Both the position numbers and the translations under genes were made by a program. Below are positions 13,641 through 24,468 of a stretch of 64,000 nucleotides of DNA, in pieces. The stretch covers positions 20,894,001 through 20,958,000 of the forward strand of contig OY292279.1 of NCBI GenBank assembly GCA_958496175.1, in the 5' to 3' direction. Source of the stretch: Sisyra terminalis. Taxonomy: Eukaryota; Arthropoda; Insecta; Neuroptera; Sisyridae. The notes beneath the pieces are model-generated. The model did not search any database. It was not told the DNA's origin and worked only from the letters and a program-made list of their open reading frames with translations. Positions within the stretch are counted from its first letter, which is position 1, and each line of letters starts with the position of its first letter.

Positions 13641-14835
13641 TGAGATAAATTGATTGATTTTGATGTTAGTATGTAGTACATCGTACAATTTCAATTATCA
13701 CTCAAAGCTCATAAAATCCATATAGGCAAATCATATGTTCAATTTTCCATGTTATACCCATTTGTGACTAAACGATATACCGCATTACCTCATTGTGACA
13801 ACAAAATTATTTGTTGATTTTAAAAATCAACTCTTATCACAATACCATTCTAGTAAGATTATATCATACTCTAAATAGTAATATAATAACAAAAAATCTT
13901 TAAAAAAGTAGAAGTCAAACTAGTAGTTGCTATGTTTCAATCTTGTTACAAGGAAATAAATTGATTTTTTGATTAAAAACATTTAAGGCTAGTATTTTCA
14001 CTCATGAATACGTTGATCAAATTCTTAAGATAGATATTTAACAGATAAAATATGTATATCTGTTAGATAATTCATAAACATTTGGATTTAAGTTTTTTTT
14101 TATATTCAAGTGACTCAATTTTATCTTTGAGATACTTATTTCATAACTTGATACTTTTCTGCTTCATCAACATATTATAACTTATATCTTTATTGTTCAA
14201 TCGTTGATACGGTTTCCAAACGATCTACAACAGGTGGTTGATTTACTCAAAATTACCCTCAATATATCTGAATTGTTATTTAAAATGTCCACGGCTGACT
14301 GACCATGAAGTAAACCAATAAGTTTTCATAAGATATCTTTCAATTCTATATTTTAATTACCAAGTAGGTGTTATGTACCAATTGTAACGGAATTTTCTTA
14401 ATTCTGAATTGATATTTCCAGTAAGGGGTCGTGGTTTCTTGAAAATAAAATACTTAAAATATTGAAAAATTTCCAAAAAGGTCAATTTTGAGTTAACATA
14501 CTTCAAATAATCACTTGGTTATTAACTTTTTGAAATCGTTTTAATAGTTGCCCAAATAATGACTGACTTATAATAATGACGCTTATATACTCGATTGATG
14601 ACTCTTTCCAATTTAGACTCTTATGTTCTAGAAAATAAACGATTTTTGGGCAATTGGTTTTAATTGTTGATTCGAATACTACGGAACGGATCATGTAATA
14701 CGTTATCATATAAGAGGGAAAACGGGATGTTACTTAGTGCGACAATATATAACAAGGAAGTCTGGCATTCTAAGGAAACATAACGATTGCAGTTCATCAA
14801 ACAGCTTTACAATACTTTTTCTTTCGGTTTTTTTG
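13641..14835. other. AT-rich stretch, no gene seen
   Basis: A 68-codon minus-strand frame at 14503-14709 has no recognisable features. Nothing else is supported. Confidence 0.45.
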
Positions 14836-15680
14836 AATTAATACTTCTTTAGGCGCAGCATGAGAGGGAAAAAAATAAATTTGTTACGGAAGTAACTTTG
14901 GATTGTTACAATCAATAAACAATATACGACTTTACATAGAACAAAACAAAATGCAATTGCGATTTAACACAATGGGCTGTTTTTTCTTATATCTTAAATG
15001 TGAATCATGCCAACTACTCGATATAATAAATATGGTTTTATAAAACTAAAGGAAATATCTAAGGTTAGAAATATGGTAAATTAGTTTTCCGTTTTCAGGC
15101 GACGAATAAACTGTTCAATTAAATTTTAACCATTTTTCAGAATTTAAAACTGAGACAAAACAAAAATAAATATTATAAATCATTATTATACCGGGCCTAT
15201 GCACAGATGATTTGCTTCATCTCTATAGGTGCATATCTATGTATAAAATTTTGTAAGTAAATATGTATGTATTACATCCTGTTAATAAATTAAATTAAAT
15301 AAAAAAAATATAAATAATAGACAATCATATGTATGTCGGCAAAGACGGAGAACGTAAGAATTTAAATACATATATATGAGTGAAAACCAAATATGGTAAC
15401 AACTGTTTCAAATTTGAACTAATTGATTGTTGTCATTTGTTTCAACTGTCATTTCGATTTCTTTCAATTGAACATTTTTGTCATTAGTCAATTGCTTTGT
15501 CAGTTTTGGTTGTGAATATTTGACGGGTAGCTACTAATCAAAATAATAATAGCCGAATGTTGGTCTATATGTGGGCAAGATCAGACAACAAGGTATATAA
15601 ACATATACGTGTGAATGACAGCAAAGTGTAATAATCATTGTCTCATATTTGAAATAACTAATTCTTAGCATTGCTTTTAT
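14836..15680 (+). repeat. unclassified dispersed repeat, copy B, with internal dimer
   Basis: The first part matches copy A at 12.63 kb. A subunit starting GTCGGCAAAGACGGAGAACG at 15335 recurs about 237 bp later as GGGCAAGATCAGACAACAAGG near 15572; each is followed by AAACATATA and then TGAGTGAAA or TGTGAATGA. The copy is therefore a partial tandem dimer. A third copy lies at 32.4 kb. Confidence 0.6.
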
Positions 15681-16112
15681 TCGAAAGAATATGTGTGGTT
15701 AACTGAAGCAAGTAAAATGCAAGCGCTTATTTGTGTATGCCTTTATTCCGAGAAAAAAATATTAAAAATATTATAAACATGTTTTACTTTTTACGTGCTT
15801 CTATAGAACACAAAAATACACACTTGTTAATTAATCTTTCTGTTACGACTCTAAGTTATTCGTTTTGCATAAATAAATTTATAAATATAATTTCGTATAT
15901 TTATTTATAATCATATACGGAGGGCGATATTTCAAAACGAATTATTTATAGGGCAAAGGAGTGTAGAATAACAGAAAATATGATGCATTGTGACAAAGAG
16001 GAGGGAATGAGTATAAACAAGAGCTATTTCACGTAAAGTTTTTCATGAATTTCGAATATCTATTTTTATTATAGTATTCGAGACTTTCTTTTTACTATAT
16101 GTCAAGTTTTAC

Positions 16113-16478
16113 CAATATATTAAATATATTGTAAACTCATTTATGTAATATAAACTACACAAGTAAACTATAAACATTAATTTGAACAACAGTTCAAACA
16201 AATGTTTTACTGATGTATATACCCAGATACGTATTTTGATTGCCAAAAATTCTTCAAGTAATGGATCACTTCGTAACTGCTATGTGTTGTGTCAAAAGAG
16301 CGATTCAATACTACTTGATAACCACTGAGGAAGATTGCTTTGCAACTGAAATACATATCTGGGTAAATAAGTCCATAATACATTTGTTTGAACTAATACT
16401 TTTGTTCAAAATTATTTTTATAGTTTACTTTTGTTAATTATATCTCATAAATAAGACCACAATATGTTTAATATATTG
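16113..16478 (+). repeat. foldback repeat with hammerhead motif (retrozyme-like), copy 1
   Basis: Two arms of roughly 95 bp (16113-16205 and 16381-16478) are imperfect reverse complements; both contain AAACAAATG at the inner edge and CAATATATTAAA at the outer edge. The centre holds a hammerhead-like motif on the plus strand and a decayed one on the minus strand (16227-16262, ending AAAATACGTATC). Related copies lie at 34231-34425 (right half only) and 40516-40805. There is no coding capacity, so it would be non-autonomous. Confidence 0.65.
16312..16371 (+). ncRNA. hammerhead-ribozyme-like motif (type I layout)
   Basis: Core CTGAGGA (16325-16331) fits CUGANGA. Stem II is closed by TTGC/GCAA. 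GAAA follows at 16348-16351, then TACATA as a minimal stem III and the expected TC at the cleavage position (16358-16359). Stem I strands TAACCA (before the core) and TGGGTA (after the site) pair except at one position. One extra base lies between the core and stem II, and the outer base pairs of stem II are weak, so self-cleavage of this copy is uncertain. Confidence 0.55.
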
Positions 16479-16695
16479 TATGAACAGTATTCCTGTTTAA
16501 AGTCAGCAAAGAATTAAATTTGGTACTATATGTCACTTTCAGTGCATTAAAGATATCCCATTCGACTCAATGAAGGTACACACTGTTTAAAATTGCCACT
16601 TTAATTTGGCTGGTATTTGAAGGAAATAGTGTTTTAGGAGTAAACTCAAGGAAAAAATACAATTTTTCCAAAAAATTGAATCAATTGATTAGACA

Positions 16696-17099
16696 CAGGG
16701 CGGTCAACTCATAGCCCACGAGCCGCATGAGCCCCCCTTGACCATTTTTCTGGCCCGTGAGGTTCATCATATTGTAATCAAATATTTGTCAAAAAGTAGT
16801 GAAAACCCAAGGTTTATAAATTACACAGGTTGCCCCATTAGAAAAAAAAATGACGTCATACGAAGAATTTTGAAATTTGAATCAGTCTGAAGATATATAC
16901 GAATTTCTTCTGGATACGTCACGTGGCGCATGAGGCCACCTGTGTATTTTATAAGCCTTGGTGAAAATCTATGTATTAAAAACGTCTACAGTGTATGTAA
17001 ATATAATATGGGGATATAATGTAATTCTATATATGCCCCATGAAATTATGATGAATTCCCAAAGTGACCTGCGAGATCATTTGAATTGAACACCCCTGG
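16696..17099 (+). mobile_element. hAT-type MITE containing a nested MITE
   Basis: Starts CAGGGCGGTCAACTCA and ends with the inverted TGAACACCCCTG. It is flanked by GATTAGACA (16687-16695) and GACTAGACA (17099-17107), 8 of 9 identical, which fits the 8-bp target duplication of hAT elements. Near the ends lies GCCCACGAGCCGCATG, typical of hAT remnants in many animals. No transposase frame, so mobilisation would be in trans. A decayed relative is at 59862-59990. Confidence 0.75.
16808..16960 (+). mobile_element. nested 153-bp MITE
   Basis: Starts CAAGGTTTATAAATTACACAGG and ends with its near-perfect inverse, CCTGTGTATTTTATAAGCCTTG. It is flanked by GTGAAAACC (16799-16807) and GTGAAAATC (16961-16969). 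The related hAT remnant at 59.9 kb carries one uninterrupted GTGAAAACC (59938-59946) with matching flanks, an apparent empty site. It therefore inserted after the host MITE was in place. Confidence 0.8.
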
Positions 17100-18164
17100 A
17101 CTAGACAAAACAAAATCATGAACATGAAAAAAATCATTACACAAATATATTTTAAGTTTTGTCATCTTAATTTTTATTTCCGTTTTACATCTCAGTTTTA
17201 TCTATTTTTCTTTGATTTTCCTTTAGTTAGAGTAGTAATAAATATCCTATGTCGTTAATAGAAGGTTATTTCCGTGTCAAAACTGGAATTACTATTCTTA
17301 AATAAAAGATAACGCTTCTGATAGTGGTCTAACATCATAATAAATACTTGACGATTTTGATCTTGAAATAAAATTTGATAGTACAATTTTATTCATGTAA
17401 AATAAAAGTCGATTTGGTGGATAATGTTAGATTTTATTAACGAAAATTTAAATTTAGTTTTACTGCCCATTATTTTTAACACAAATTTTCATCCTAATAA
17501 TTCACACTTCTTGCAATAAAACGGAATACTTTAAAATCCTATCTACTTGCCATTTCATAAATCTTATTAAAAACTTTTCTCTCATTTAAAATTATAAATT
17601 TAATACGTTGGGTTTTTCCTCTATCTTAATTTTTTGCTCAAGTATTAAAATTGGTTTGAATTAAGTGCTAATATTTATCAATGTAAAACCAAGATATAGT
17701 TAAAAATACAAAGGAAAAATTAAATAGGTCCGATTTTTCTTTCGTTTTAATAAATTGTAAATTCGAAAATTAACGCGTGTTAAGTATTCGATTATCTACT
17801 CTCTTTAATTTATATAACGGAAAGTCAACGTAAATTCGAAGCCATTTATTATATCCTTGAATTAAGAGAAAGTGTTGAGTATTGACCTACTTGTGATTCG
17901 GTTTCGGAGAAATTCTTCTTAAATCAAATCCTGTTCGTTAAATTAAATAATAAAAAAACCAAAAGTAATTGCGTAACATTACAGTAAATTGTAGAATTAT
18001 CGCTTTTAATTTCCCTATATCATTATTTATTTATTCAAACTCGAAAATTTAATTCAAACGACATAAAAATATTTTACAATCCTCAAGCCATAAATATGTA
18101 ATAATAGATAGTGTGAAAGGCATGATGACCGAATAACGAGGATTTATTATCATAAAACCAGAAT
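17100..18164. other. AT-rich stretch, no gene seen
   Basis: Presumably intron of gene A; no exon or element recognised. Confidence 0.45.
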
Positions 18165-18280
18165 TTAATGCTTGAAAAGCTCAGTTAAAACAATGTGAAG
18201 CGTCTCTGGTATCTCCAGCACAGATATTTCATAGAGGGCGCTTCGTAAAGCTTCAATTTCAAAACAAAGTTTTTTATGGC
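18165..18280 (-). CDS. possible second exon of gene A (weak)
   Basis: On the minus strand a TTTTTATTAAG acceptor-like site (AG at 18282-18281) precedes a 38-codon frame beginning HKKLCFEIEALRSAL and ending ELFKH and a stop. Exon 1 of gene A ends in phase 1, and joining its last G to the first two bases here keeps this frame open. The block is less AT-rich than its surroundings. Against it: the frame agreement has a one-in-three chance of arising by accident, the pyrimidine tract is weak, the 55-residue product matches nothing I know, and GCGCCCTCTATG-like strings occur in insect repeats. Confidence 0.2.
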
Positions 18281-20219
18281 CTTAATAAAAATGATTTTAT
18301 TGATTAATCACATTCCCAATTATTCTAACTCATTTCCGCACGAATAAAACATAAAATAAGTTTCACAATTTAATTCTACTAAACAAAACTTGAATCCATT
18401 CCCCCGTTTCAAAAGGGCACCAAACTTCAGTATATTCTTCTTTTATACTTTGATAATTTAAAATTTTCATAATCTAATTTTGATGAAAAGAAACAATCAT
18501 TATTATGACATTAGGGTTAAGAAGAACCTTGAGTTTTTGATGAATTCAACTCTGAGGTTGTTCCTGAATGATTTCATTAAAAAAGGTCACAACTGTGGAG
18601 AAACTTTGTAGAAATTTTGTGGCAAAAAACACTCTGAAAATATTCAAAACATTAAATTATCCTTTTTTCTTTTTACATATTTCGTAAAATGAACTCAAGG
18701 CTTTGAATTATCCCCTTTTTTTTCAAACTTTTTTTTTCCAGTTTTTCACAAAGTTACACAAATTTTGCATTTTTTTCTCTTTATTCCCTCCTTTGAATTT
18801 AGCATCAAAGAACTGATAGATGTAATTTTATACGAAATATACAAAATGTTAATAAAACGGAAGCTAAAAATAAAAGAAATAATATTTATTGAGATTAAAA
18901 ATGGAAATAGGGCATTTTGTTTATATGATGAATTTGGTTGCTTAAAATTATAAACTTAATATATTAATGTTTTGACTTTCAAAGCTCGAGAAAAACTCGT
19001 AAAGCTCTAATGTTTGTGTGAGACAGTCCTTTAAGTCATTTCAAGCTCTATAAAAAAGAAAAGCTACCGTTCGATACTAAAACATATACATCTACACTTG
19101 TTTCCAATACGTAAACGTAAAACTTTACCGTGGCAATAAAAACATGTCCTTCGTTATATGGGTTTCGTATAGTATTTCATATTCTAAAATTTAAAATATT
19201 TAAATAGTGAAGTAAGCCATTTATAAAAAAAATACCTTTTCTTCAGAATATCCAGATCTTACCTACATAACAATTTACGTATTCATTATAACATCCTATA
19301 TGTTTTGTCGCTATCATAAAAAAGAAGGGCTAACTACCAATATGATCTCAATTGATCCCAATACTTTCAAACTCTATAACGGTTACAAAGAAATATAAAA
19401 ATAATTTTAGACTAGTTGAATTTCGTAATGAAATGATAAATTGCCCAACCAGTGTAAACACATACGTCTCTTTTTTTTATTTGAAAGGGTTTGAATTTTG
19501 AAAAACCAAAAATCAAATTTTTCCACTTCCATTCCAAATCTAAGTCTTAATTATTAGAGCCCTTATTTATGGCCATTTAAGCCTGTAACGTATTAAAGGG
19601 ACCGGAAAGTATTATCGTTTCAGAACCTATACCTTTGACATTCAACTGCTATTTATCGGTTTATAAGTTAATTCAAAATCGTACTAAAATATTGTTTTTC
19701 ATTAAATTGGTATTGTATTTTTTATACGTGATCAGCTTCGAAAAATAAGTTTATTAATAAATTTAAGTTAATTAATAAGATAATTAGTTATAAATAAGTT
19801 TATAAACTAGCTAGTTGATAACAAAACCAAATACAAATTTAGAGAATGAATGAGTAGGAGCGAGTATAAGGAGCGCTATTTGGGAATCAATAATATCCGT
19901 AGTTGTTTTAAAATGTTCATTGTCTTCTTTTCATTGTCTGTGCTAAATTTTTAGCACAAATTTTCAATAAAAAGAGTTGAATTTTACAGAGGAAATTATT
20001 CAAAATGCCTGTGATCTACTATCGACCAGTTCGCGATCGAGCGTTTTCCCACCCCTGTGGTGTCTTCTACAATACCAGCTTAGTAAAAAACTGATCATCA
20101 ATAATAATCTAATTGAAAAAATCAAATCTAATAATTATTTGGACTCTTTGATAACTAAGATTAAAATTATTTAATGGAGATCAAATGTTGCATCGTCAAA
20201 GTATGATCAGCGATTCTAA
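18281..20219. other. AT-rich stretch, no gene seen
   Basis: One less AT-rich patch (20000-20070, with CGACCAGTTCGCGATCGAGC) is unexplained. Confidence 0.4.
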
Positions 20220-21235
20220 AAATGATTACAGAACTAGTAGATTTCAGACTAGAAAGCTATCATTAGTATCTAAAGTTTGATATTAAACATTCTATAACTT
20301 TCCCGTTTTGTTGTAGGGGATAGAATTCGGGGCCTTATCAGAGGCATCATGTAAAAAACTGCAAGCCTTCGAATTATGACTTTATCACCTACATGAGAAT
20401 ATCATGGTTTGACCATTGATATGCCAAACGAGGAAACTTTGAGGAAAATATGTAAAGAAGAAGAGCATTAACTCATGATCAGAGCTGCCGGAAAAATGAA
20501 TTTTTGTTACTTTAATTTTTGGCCAAAAGTAGCAAGTATTTTGGATACTTTTTAAAAGCAACTAAATCCTGTAGCTCAAAAAGAATTTTAGACACCGAAA
20601 AGTAACTTGGATACTTAGGTACTGAAAAATTAGATGTACAGCTTTATTTTGTTTGGATCTATAAGATTCATAAATACCTCTTATATTAATCCTCGTTTTA
20701 AAAGTGTTTTGTACTTTCAGATTACAAAAACAAACCTTTATTTTTCTTAAACTAATAATGGTAAGAATTACACTTTCTAATTATCTACCAACTTTACCTT
20801 AACAACAACGAAACTTAGTGCATTCATTCTAAACAAAGTACGTTTTAAGTATCTTAAAAAGTAAATTAAGATAAGCGTTGAAGTTTCTTTTTTCAAGAGT
20901 AATTAGATACTCAAAGTAACTTTGGATACTTTTTAAAAAAGTAACTTATCTTATACCTACATACTTTACCAAAGTATTTTTGGAACCTCTGTTCACGATA
21001 AAAGCGAAACATCTTGAATACCTAAGTCACGCCATAAAAATTTCAGAGAAATACTATATACTTCAACTCATTACACCGGGGAAAATACAAGGGACGAAAA
21101 ACCAACGGGTTTGGAACACCAACAGAACAACGCTAGCCTTATTTCGAGCAGTAGTCAAAAAAGAAAGATTGATCCTTATGATCCTCAACATCTGGAATGG
21201 ATGTGCACCTCAAGAAGTAGAGATACAGTATATCA
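20220..21235 (+). pseudogene. RTE-like LINE C-terminus, dead, split by a MITE
   Basis: Frames in order read NFPVLL*GIEFGALSEASC, KKLQAFEL, MRISWFDH, NEETLRKICKEEEH, then after the MITE TIKAKHLEYLSHAIK, ILQLITPGKIQG and TLALFRAVVKKE. They follow the end of an insect endonuclease-reverse transcriptase protein, whose family pattern runs LLYG.E.W, KLEAFE.W, LRISW.DHV.NEE, LL.TIKRRKLEYLGH, LLQLI..GKI.GKR. Only the last part of the reverse transcriptase and the C-terminal tail remain, with several stops and frameshifts, so it is inactive. The clade (RTE or relative) is inferred from family memory. The MITE at 20480-20991 interrupts it. Confidence 0.75.
20480..20991 (+). mobile_element. hAT-type MITE inside the LINE, copy 1
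   Basis: The left end is CAGAGCTGCC and the right end is the inverted GGAACCTCTG. Subterminal GTAACTT and GGATACTTTTTAAA motifs are repeated in both orientations. The flanks CTCATGAT (20472-20479) and TTCACGAT (20992-20999) match at 6 of 8 bases and keep the LINE frame (LM-I / FTI), which supports an 8-bp target duplication. Related copies lie at 48198-48622 (reversed) and about 60160-60337 (partial). It is non-coding. Confidence 0.75.
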
Positions 21236-21449
21236 ATGTAAGAATATTGAATACTTTAAAATGTTTTTTGGACCCCCATATGTTTAGTCAATACTTGGTG
21301 ATAGCAGTCCTAAAAAGAACCTAATAAATTATAGCTATTTAAACCAAGGCTGGAATTGGAGCCATAGTTTAAAAAAATGCAATGGTAGACTCATATTCAA
21401 ACTGAATAACTTAACATGATCAAATATTTTATTTAAATTTTTTAAAATC

Positions 21450-21740
21450 CAATTCATAACGATCAACAACTTTTTTGTCACTCGTTAAAATAGAATTACT
21501 CAATTAGTAATTGGTGAGCTTGCAATGAGGCGCTATTTCGTTAATGAAATAGAATTACAATAATCCGTCGAATCGCACCTGCCGTTCGGAAATGGGTTAA
21601 TAGTAATTTCGTTACTAATGATCATTCGATCCATCGACACGAATCGTAGGTACATCGAATTTAATTAAATAGCCTGTTTAAGGCAACGAAAAAAAACTGC
21701 ATTGAGTTTCAGTTCCTCATTACTTGTACACAGGTAAAAG
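21450..21740. promoter_or_regulatory. enhancer-like stretch in gene A intron (candidate)
   Basis: About 1.2 kb downstream of the gene A start. TAAT/ATTA cores are dense (TACTCAATTAGTAATTGG, TTTAATTAAATAG) and mixed with CGATCCATCGACACGAATCG-like sequence, in a block with little reading frame and a more balanced composition. This resembles homeodomain-responsive insect enhancers, but it is an inference from motif density. Confidence 0.25.
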
Positions 21741-22803
21741 ATAAAATTTTGGTTCGAATCTAATTTAATTAATTATTAATCTCTCATTAAAGTTTCATTG
21801 ATTCCTAGATTTCATTCAATTTCAAATGGTCACAAATCATTTGATTTGCAATGCTGAATTCAGAATACTTTTAATGGGTAAGAGGAATCTCAAATGTTTT
21901 TTTTCTTTTGAATTTTTTAATTGCTCTATTGAAATGTTTAAAATAAATGCGATTCTCTACAAGAATGATGGTAAGCATGGTTGGATTAGCACCAAATTTG
22001 ATAATGTGTTTTCGGTAATTTAAATTTTGATTTTGTATTGTTAACAATAATAATTATAACAATGAAATGCAGAACAATATGAAATGTAGCAATAGAGAAG
22101 TAATTCTGTATTGTTATCTTTAAAATCGACAATTGTAACGATTTCTATTCCTGATTATTCTAAACCACTAATAACGTGGATTTAAATTAACGATTTAATC
22201 TACTAAATATCATAAACAGCTAATTGATGCTTACCTTCTACAAATTAAATTACATTAAACGCACAATTTCTCCAATTTGATCGATTTAAATAAAACCGGC
22301 AAGAATATATCCAAATCGAATTATATCATGTGAAACTTCAGAAATATTTTTTTTTCAAGTACGTAGGCAGAAGACCCAATCTTGAAGCATTTAGAAAGTA
22401 TTTCAATGTTCTGCGCTACTTCTTCGTCAAATGCATCAATGAAGAGTTTCTAAATTTCTTTATTACAAACAACAAAAAAAAAAACGTAAATAAATAACAA
22501 TTGTTGGTTTGACCTTAAGAAAATTGCTTGGATTGCCCAAGGAAATATAACAAAATTAAAGAGACGACGTTCGGAAAAAATTTAACCTTCAATCAATTTA
22601 AACGACTTGCAAAATTTATGAAATTTATTTGTAACAAAAAAATAAGGAAATCGTTTGGAATTCAAAGCATATAATAGGTTTGTTTATTTTTTAAATTCAA
22701 TCATGAGGATTTTCTTTGAACATTTCGTACGGATATTAAAGCTCTAGGTCTGTGGTTTTTCCAGTCGTAGTTAAAGCTCTAAAAGATTAGTACATTTAAT
22801 TAC

Positions 22804-22951
22804 CTGACACAAATCCAAAAATTATAATAAAAGAATAAATCCACATGTTATCCATTGTTAAATTGTTTTGTCACTAGAACACTTAAACACTGAATTTTTG
22901 AACTAATTTTTTCGTCAAAATATTTTTTGTTGAACTAATAAATTACCAACT
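22804..22951 (-). CDS. gene A: first exon, 5' UTR plus signal-peptide coding segment
   Basis: Transcription is predicted to start at 22951 within a TCAGTT initiator. After about 95 nt of UTR, the start codon at 22855-22853 has an ideal ACAATGG context. The frame encodes MDNMWIYSFIIIFGFVS, a short N-region and a hydrophobic core typical of a secretory signal peptide. The exon ends CAG at 22804 and is followed by the donor GTAATT (22803 downward), leaving a phase-1 intron. Signal peptides on their own first exon with a phase-1 intron are common in secreted and cell-surface proteins. The mature protein is not identified; further exons should lie at lower coordinates on this strand. Coding segment: 22804-22855. 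Confidence 0.7.
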
Positions 22952-22978
22952 GAACCAATGTAGGTTACCGTACGAAGG

Positions 22979-22984
22979 CATATA
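22979..22984 (-). promoter_or_regulatory. TATA box of gene A
   Basis: TATATG on the minus strand, in the context AAATATATGCC, starts 33 bp upstream of the A of the TCAGTT initiator at 22951. Spacing and order match insect TATA-Inr core promoters. Confidence 0.65.
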
Positions 22985-23350
22985 TTTGGCAAGTCGCCTC
23001 AGTGCGCATTGAAGTCTTTATCATTTTTATTACCACAACTAGCACATAAGACCATATTACACTCATTTTCACCCCTTAAATCACCATTTTCACATTTCCA
23101 CATACTCAATTTATTCCCGTGACAATCCACATGAAAATATCAAACCACCAAAACCGTTTATTTCTTCAAAAAACTTATCTTTAAGACGTCACAATCGCCG
23201 ACGTCGTTCAATGACGATGTCTACGTCCATTTTACTTGGATATCTGAAAGTTCTCCGAAGTCTTCATGGAAATCATGGCCCGAACACCTAACGGCGGATA
23301 AAGAAACAAAGACAGTTCTGACCATCGGCGCGATAAAATTTTAAATTGAA
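22985..23350 (-). promoter_or_regulatory. upstream promoter region of gene A
   Basis: This region is more G+C-rich than average and carries several ACGTC/GACGT cores between 23185 and 23226, including GACGTCA, a CREB/ATF-type site, at 23185-23191. The 12-mer CGTCACAATCGC at 23187-23198 recurs exactly in the gene B upstream region at 42233-42244. No open frame of note crosses it. Confidence 0.45.
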
Positions 23351-23384
23351 AATTTCTTAGATGGTTTCAGTGAAAGAGTTCAAG

Positions 23385-23500
23385 TGCGCCACTGAATCAA
23401 TTTCGAAAGTAACTAGTGGGGCAAAGCCCCCACTGCTTGGTTTGGAGCAACTTGGGGATATAATCAAGCCGGACTCGAAGTTATTCCGTCGTGGTCGTCT
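23385..23500. repeat. G/C-rich palindrome, likely repeat fragment
   Basis: GTGGGGCAAAGCCCCCAC forms a short GC hairpin. A similar block, GAGGGGTGCAACCCCCACTC, lies at 40276. Such strings are frequent inside transposons, but I cannot name the element. Confidence 0.35.
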
Positions 23501-24259
23501 TATGACTTCACAAAAAAATTCTTTACGTCACTATTGACATTACCTTGAGAGGTACTACCTTAAGAATTATATCCAAATGAAAGGAAATGCTTCTCAAAAG
23601 TTGATCTTTATAATTTTGGATTAAGATAAATTTTTATTCAATCAAATTTTACAGTAACATACCACACTAGACAACAAACAGGAAGTGCCAACTCTCCCAT
23701 TTTTTAAATAATTACTTCATATCCTACATTCTTTTACATCCTTCTTTGATTCTGTCCAATTCTAGAAAATATAGAAATTATTAACCAACTTTATATTATG
23801 GCAAAAAAAAATTTCTACTATTGCTAGGCTTTAACACTGATTTCTTGGATTAATCAAATAACAATCAATTTTTGTAACTCAAAGCTTTTGATATGCTAAC
23901 AAAATGTCGAAAACTATGTTTACCTATAACCCGGAAGTTGGGCGACATACCTATTCTTGAAAAAGAAATTCTTTTGGATTTTTCTTCTCGGTCGCTTATT
24001 ATTATCAATGTGCAGAAGCACTTTTGGTGAGTTGAAAAGAAAATGCTTTAAAATATTAATAAAACTTCAAACAAATTCGTACGCCTCTGTCCATGTTCAA
24101 TGGAATATCCGGTAGCTAAATGTTTAACTAGCACAGTTTCCTGGTTCGTTTCAGGGAATTCAGGGAAAAAAAAATATTTCTAAAAAATATTTTTTTACCA
24201 TCAAATTAACTAAACATCTTCTTAATTATGGCGAGTTGAATTGTTTAATATTTAATTGA
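23501..24259. other. AT-rich stretch, no gene seen
   Basis: A minus-strand frame near 23920-24030 reads VLLHIDNNKRPRRKIQKN; it has no clear splice sites and is not recognised. Confidence 0.35.
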
Positions 24260-24264
24260 AAACC

Positions 24265-24468
24265 CGTTTACTGATATTTAAGTTCCCATTCTGCGTAGTA
24301 TGCAGTCTATGTAGGACAATACCGTCTGCTGTATTTGTGGATGATGATTCCATACGTGAATATTTTTTCTAAGGGCTGTTTTTCTGTTGTGACCACCTAT
24401 TTAGCTACTTTTTTCTTCAGTAATTTCCACATATTTTCAATGGGTTGCAAATCAAGGATATTATCCTA
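24265..24468 (-). pseudogene. Tc1/mariner transposase C-terminus, fragment
   Basis: The minus strand reads DNILDLQPIENMWKLLKKK, matching the SPDLNPIENLW block that carries the third acidic residue (here the E of PIENMW) of the Tc1 DDE catalytic triad. It continues VVTTEKQPLEKIF and IIIHKYSRRYC, like the family's C-terminal tail, with stops at VAK* and beyond. Only the last 65 or so codons survive; no terminal inverted repeats were found, so it is inactive. Confidence 0.75.

Noticed and set aside
21826..22023. 65-codon plus-strand frame with a GTAAGAGG donor-like site
   Set aside because: No promoter or recognisable protein; the donor match alone is weak evidence.
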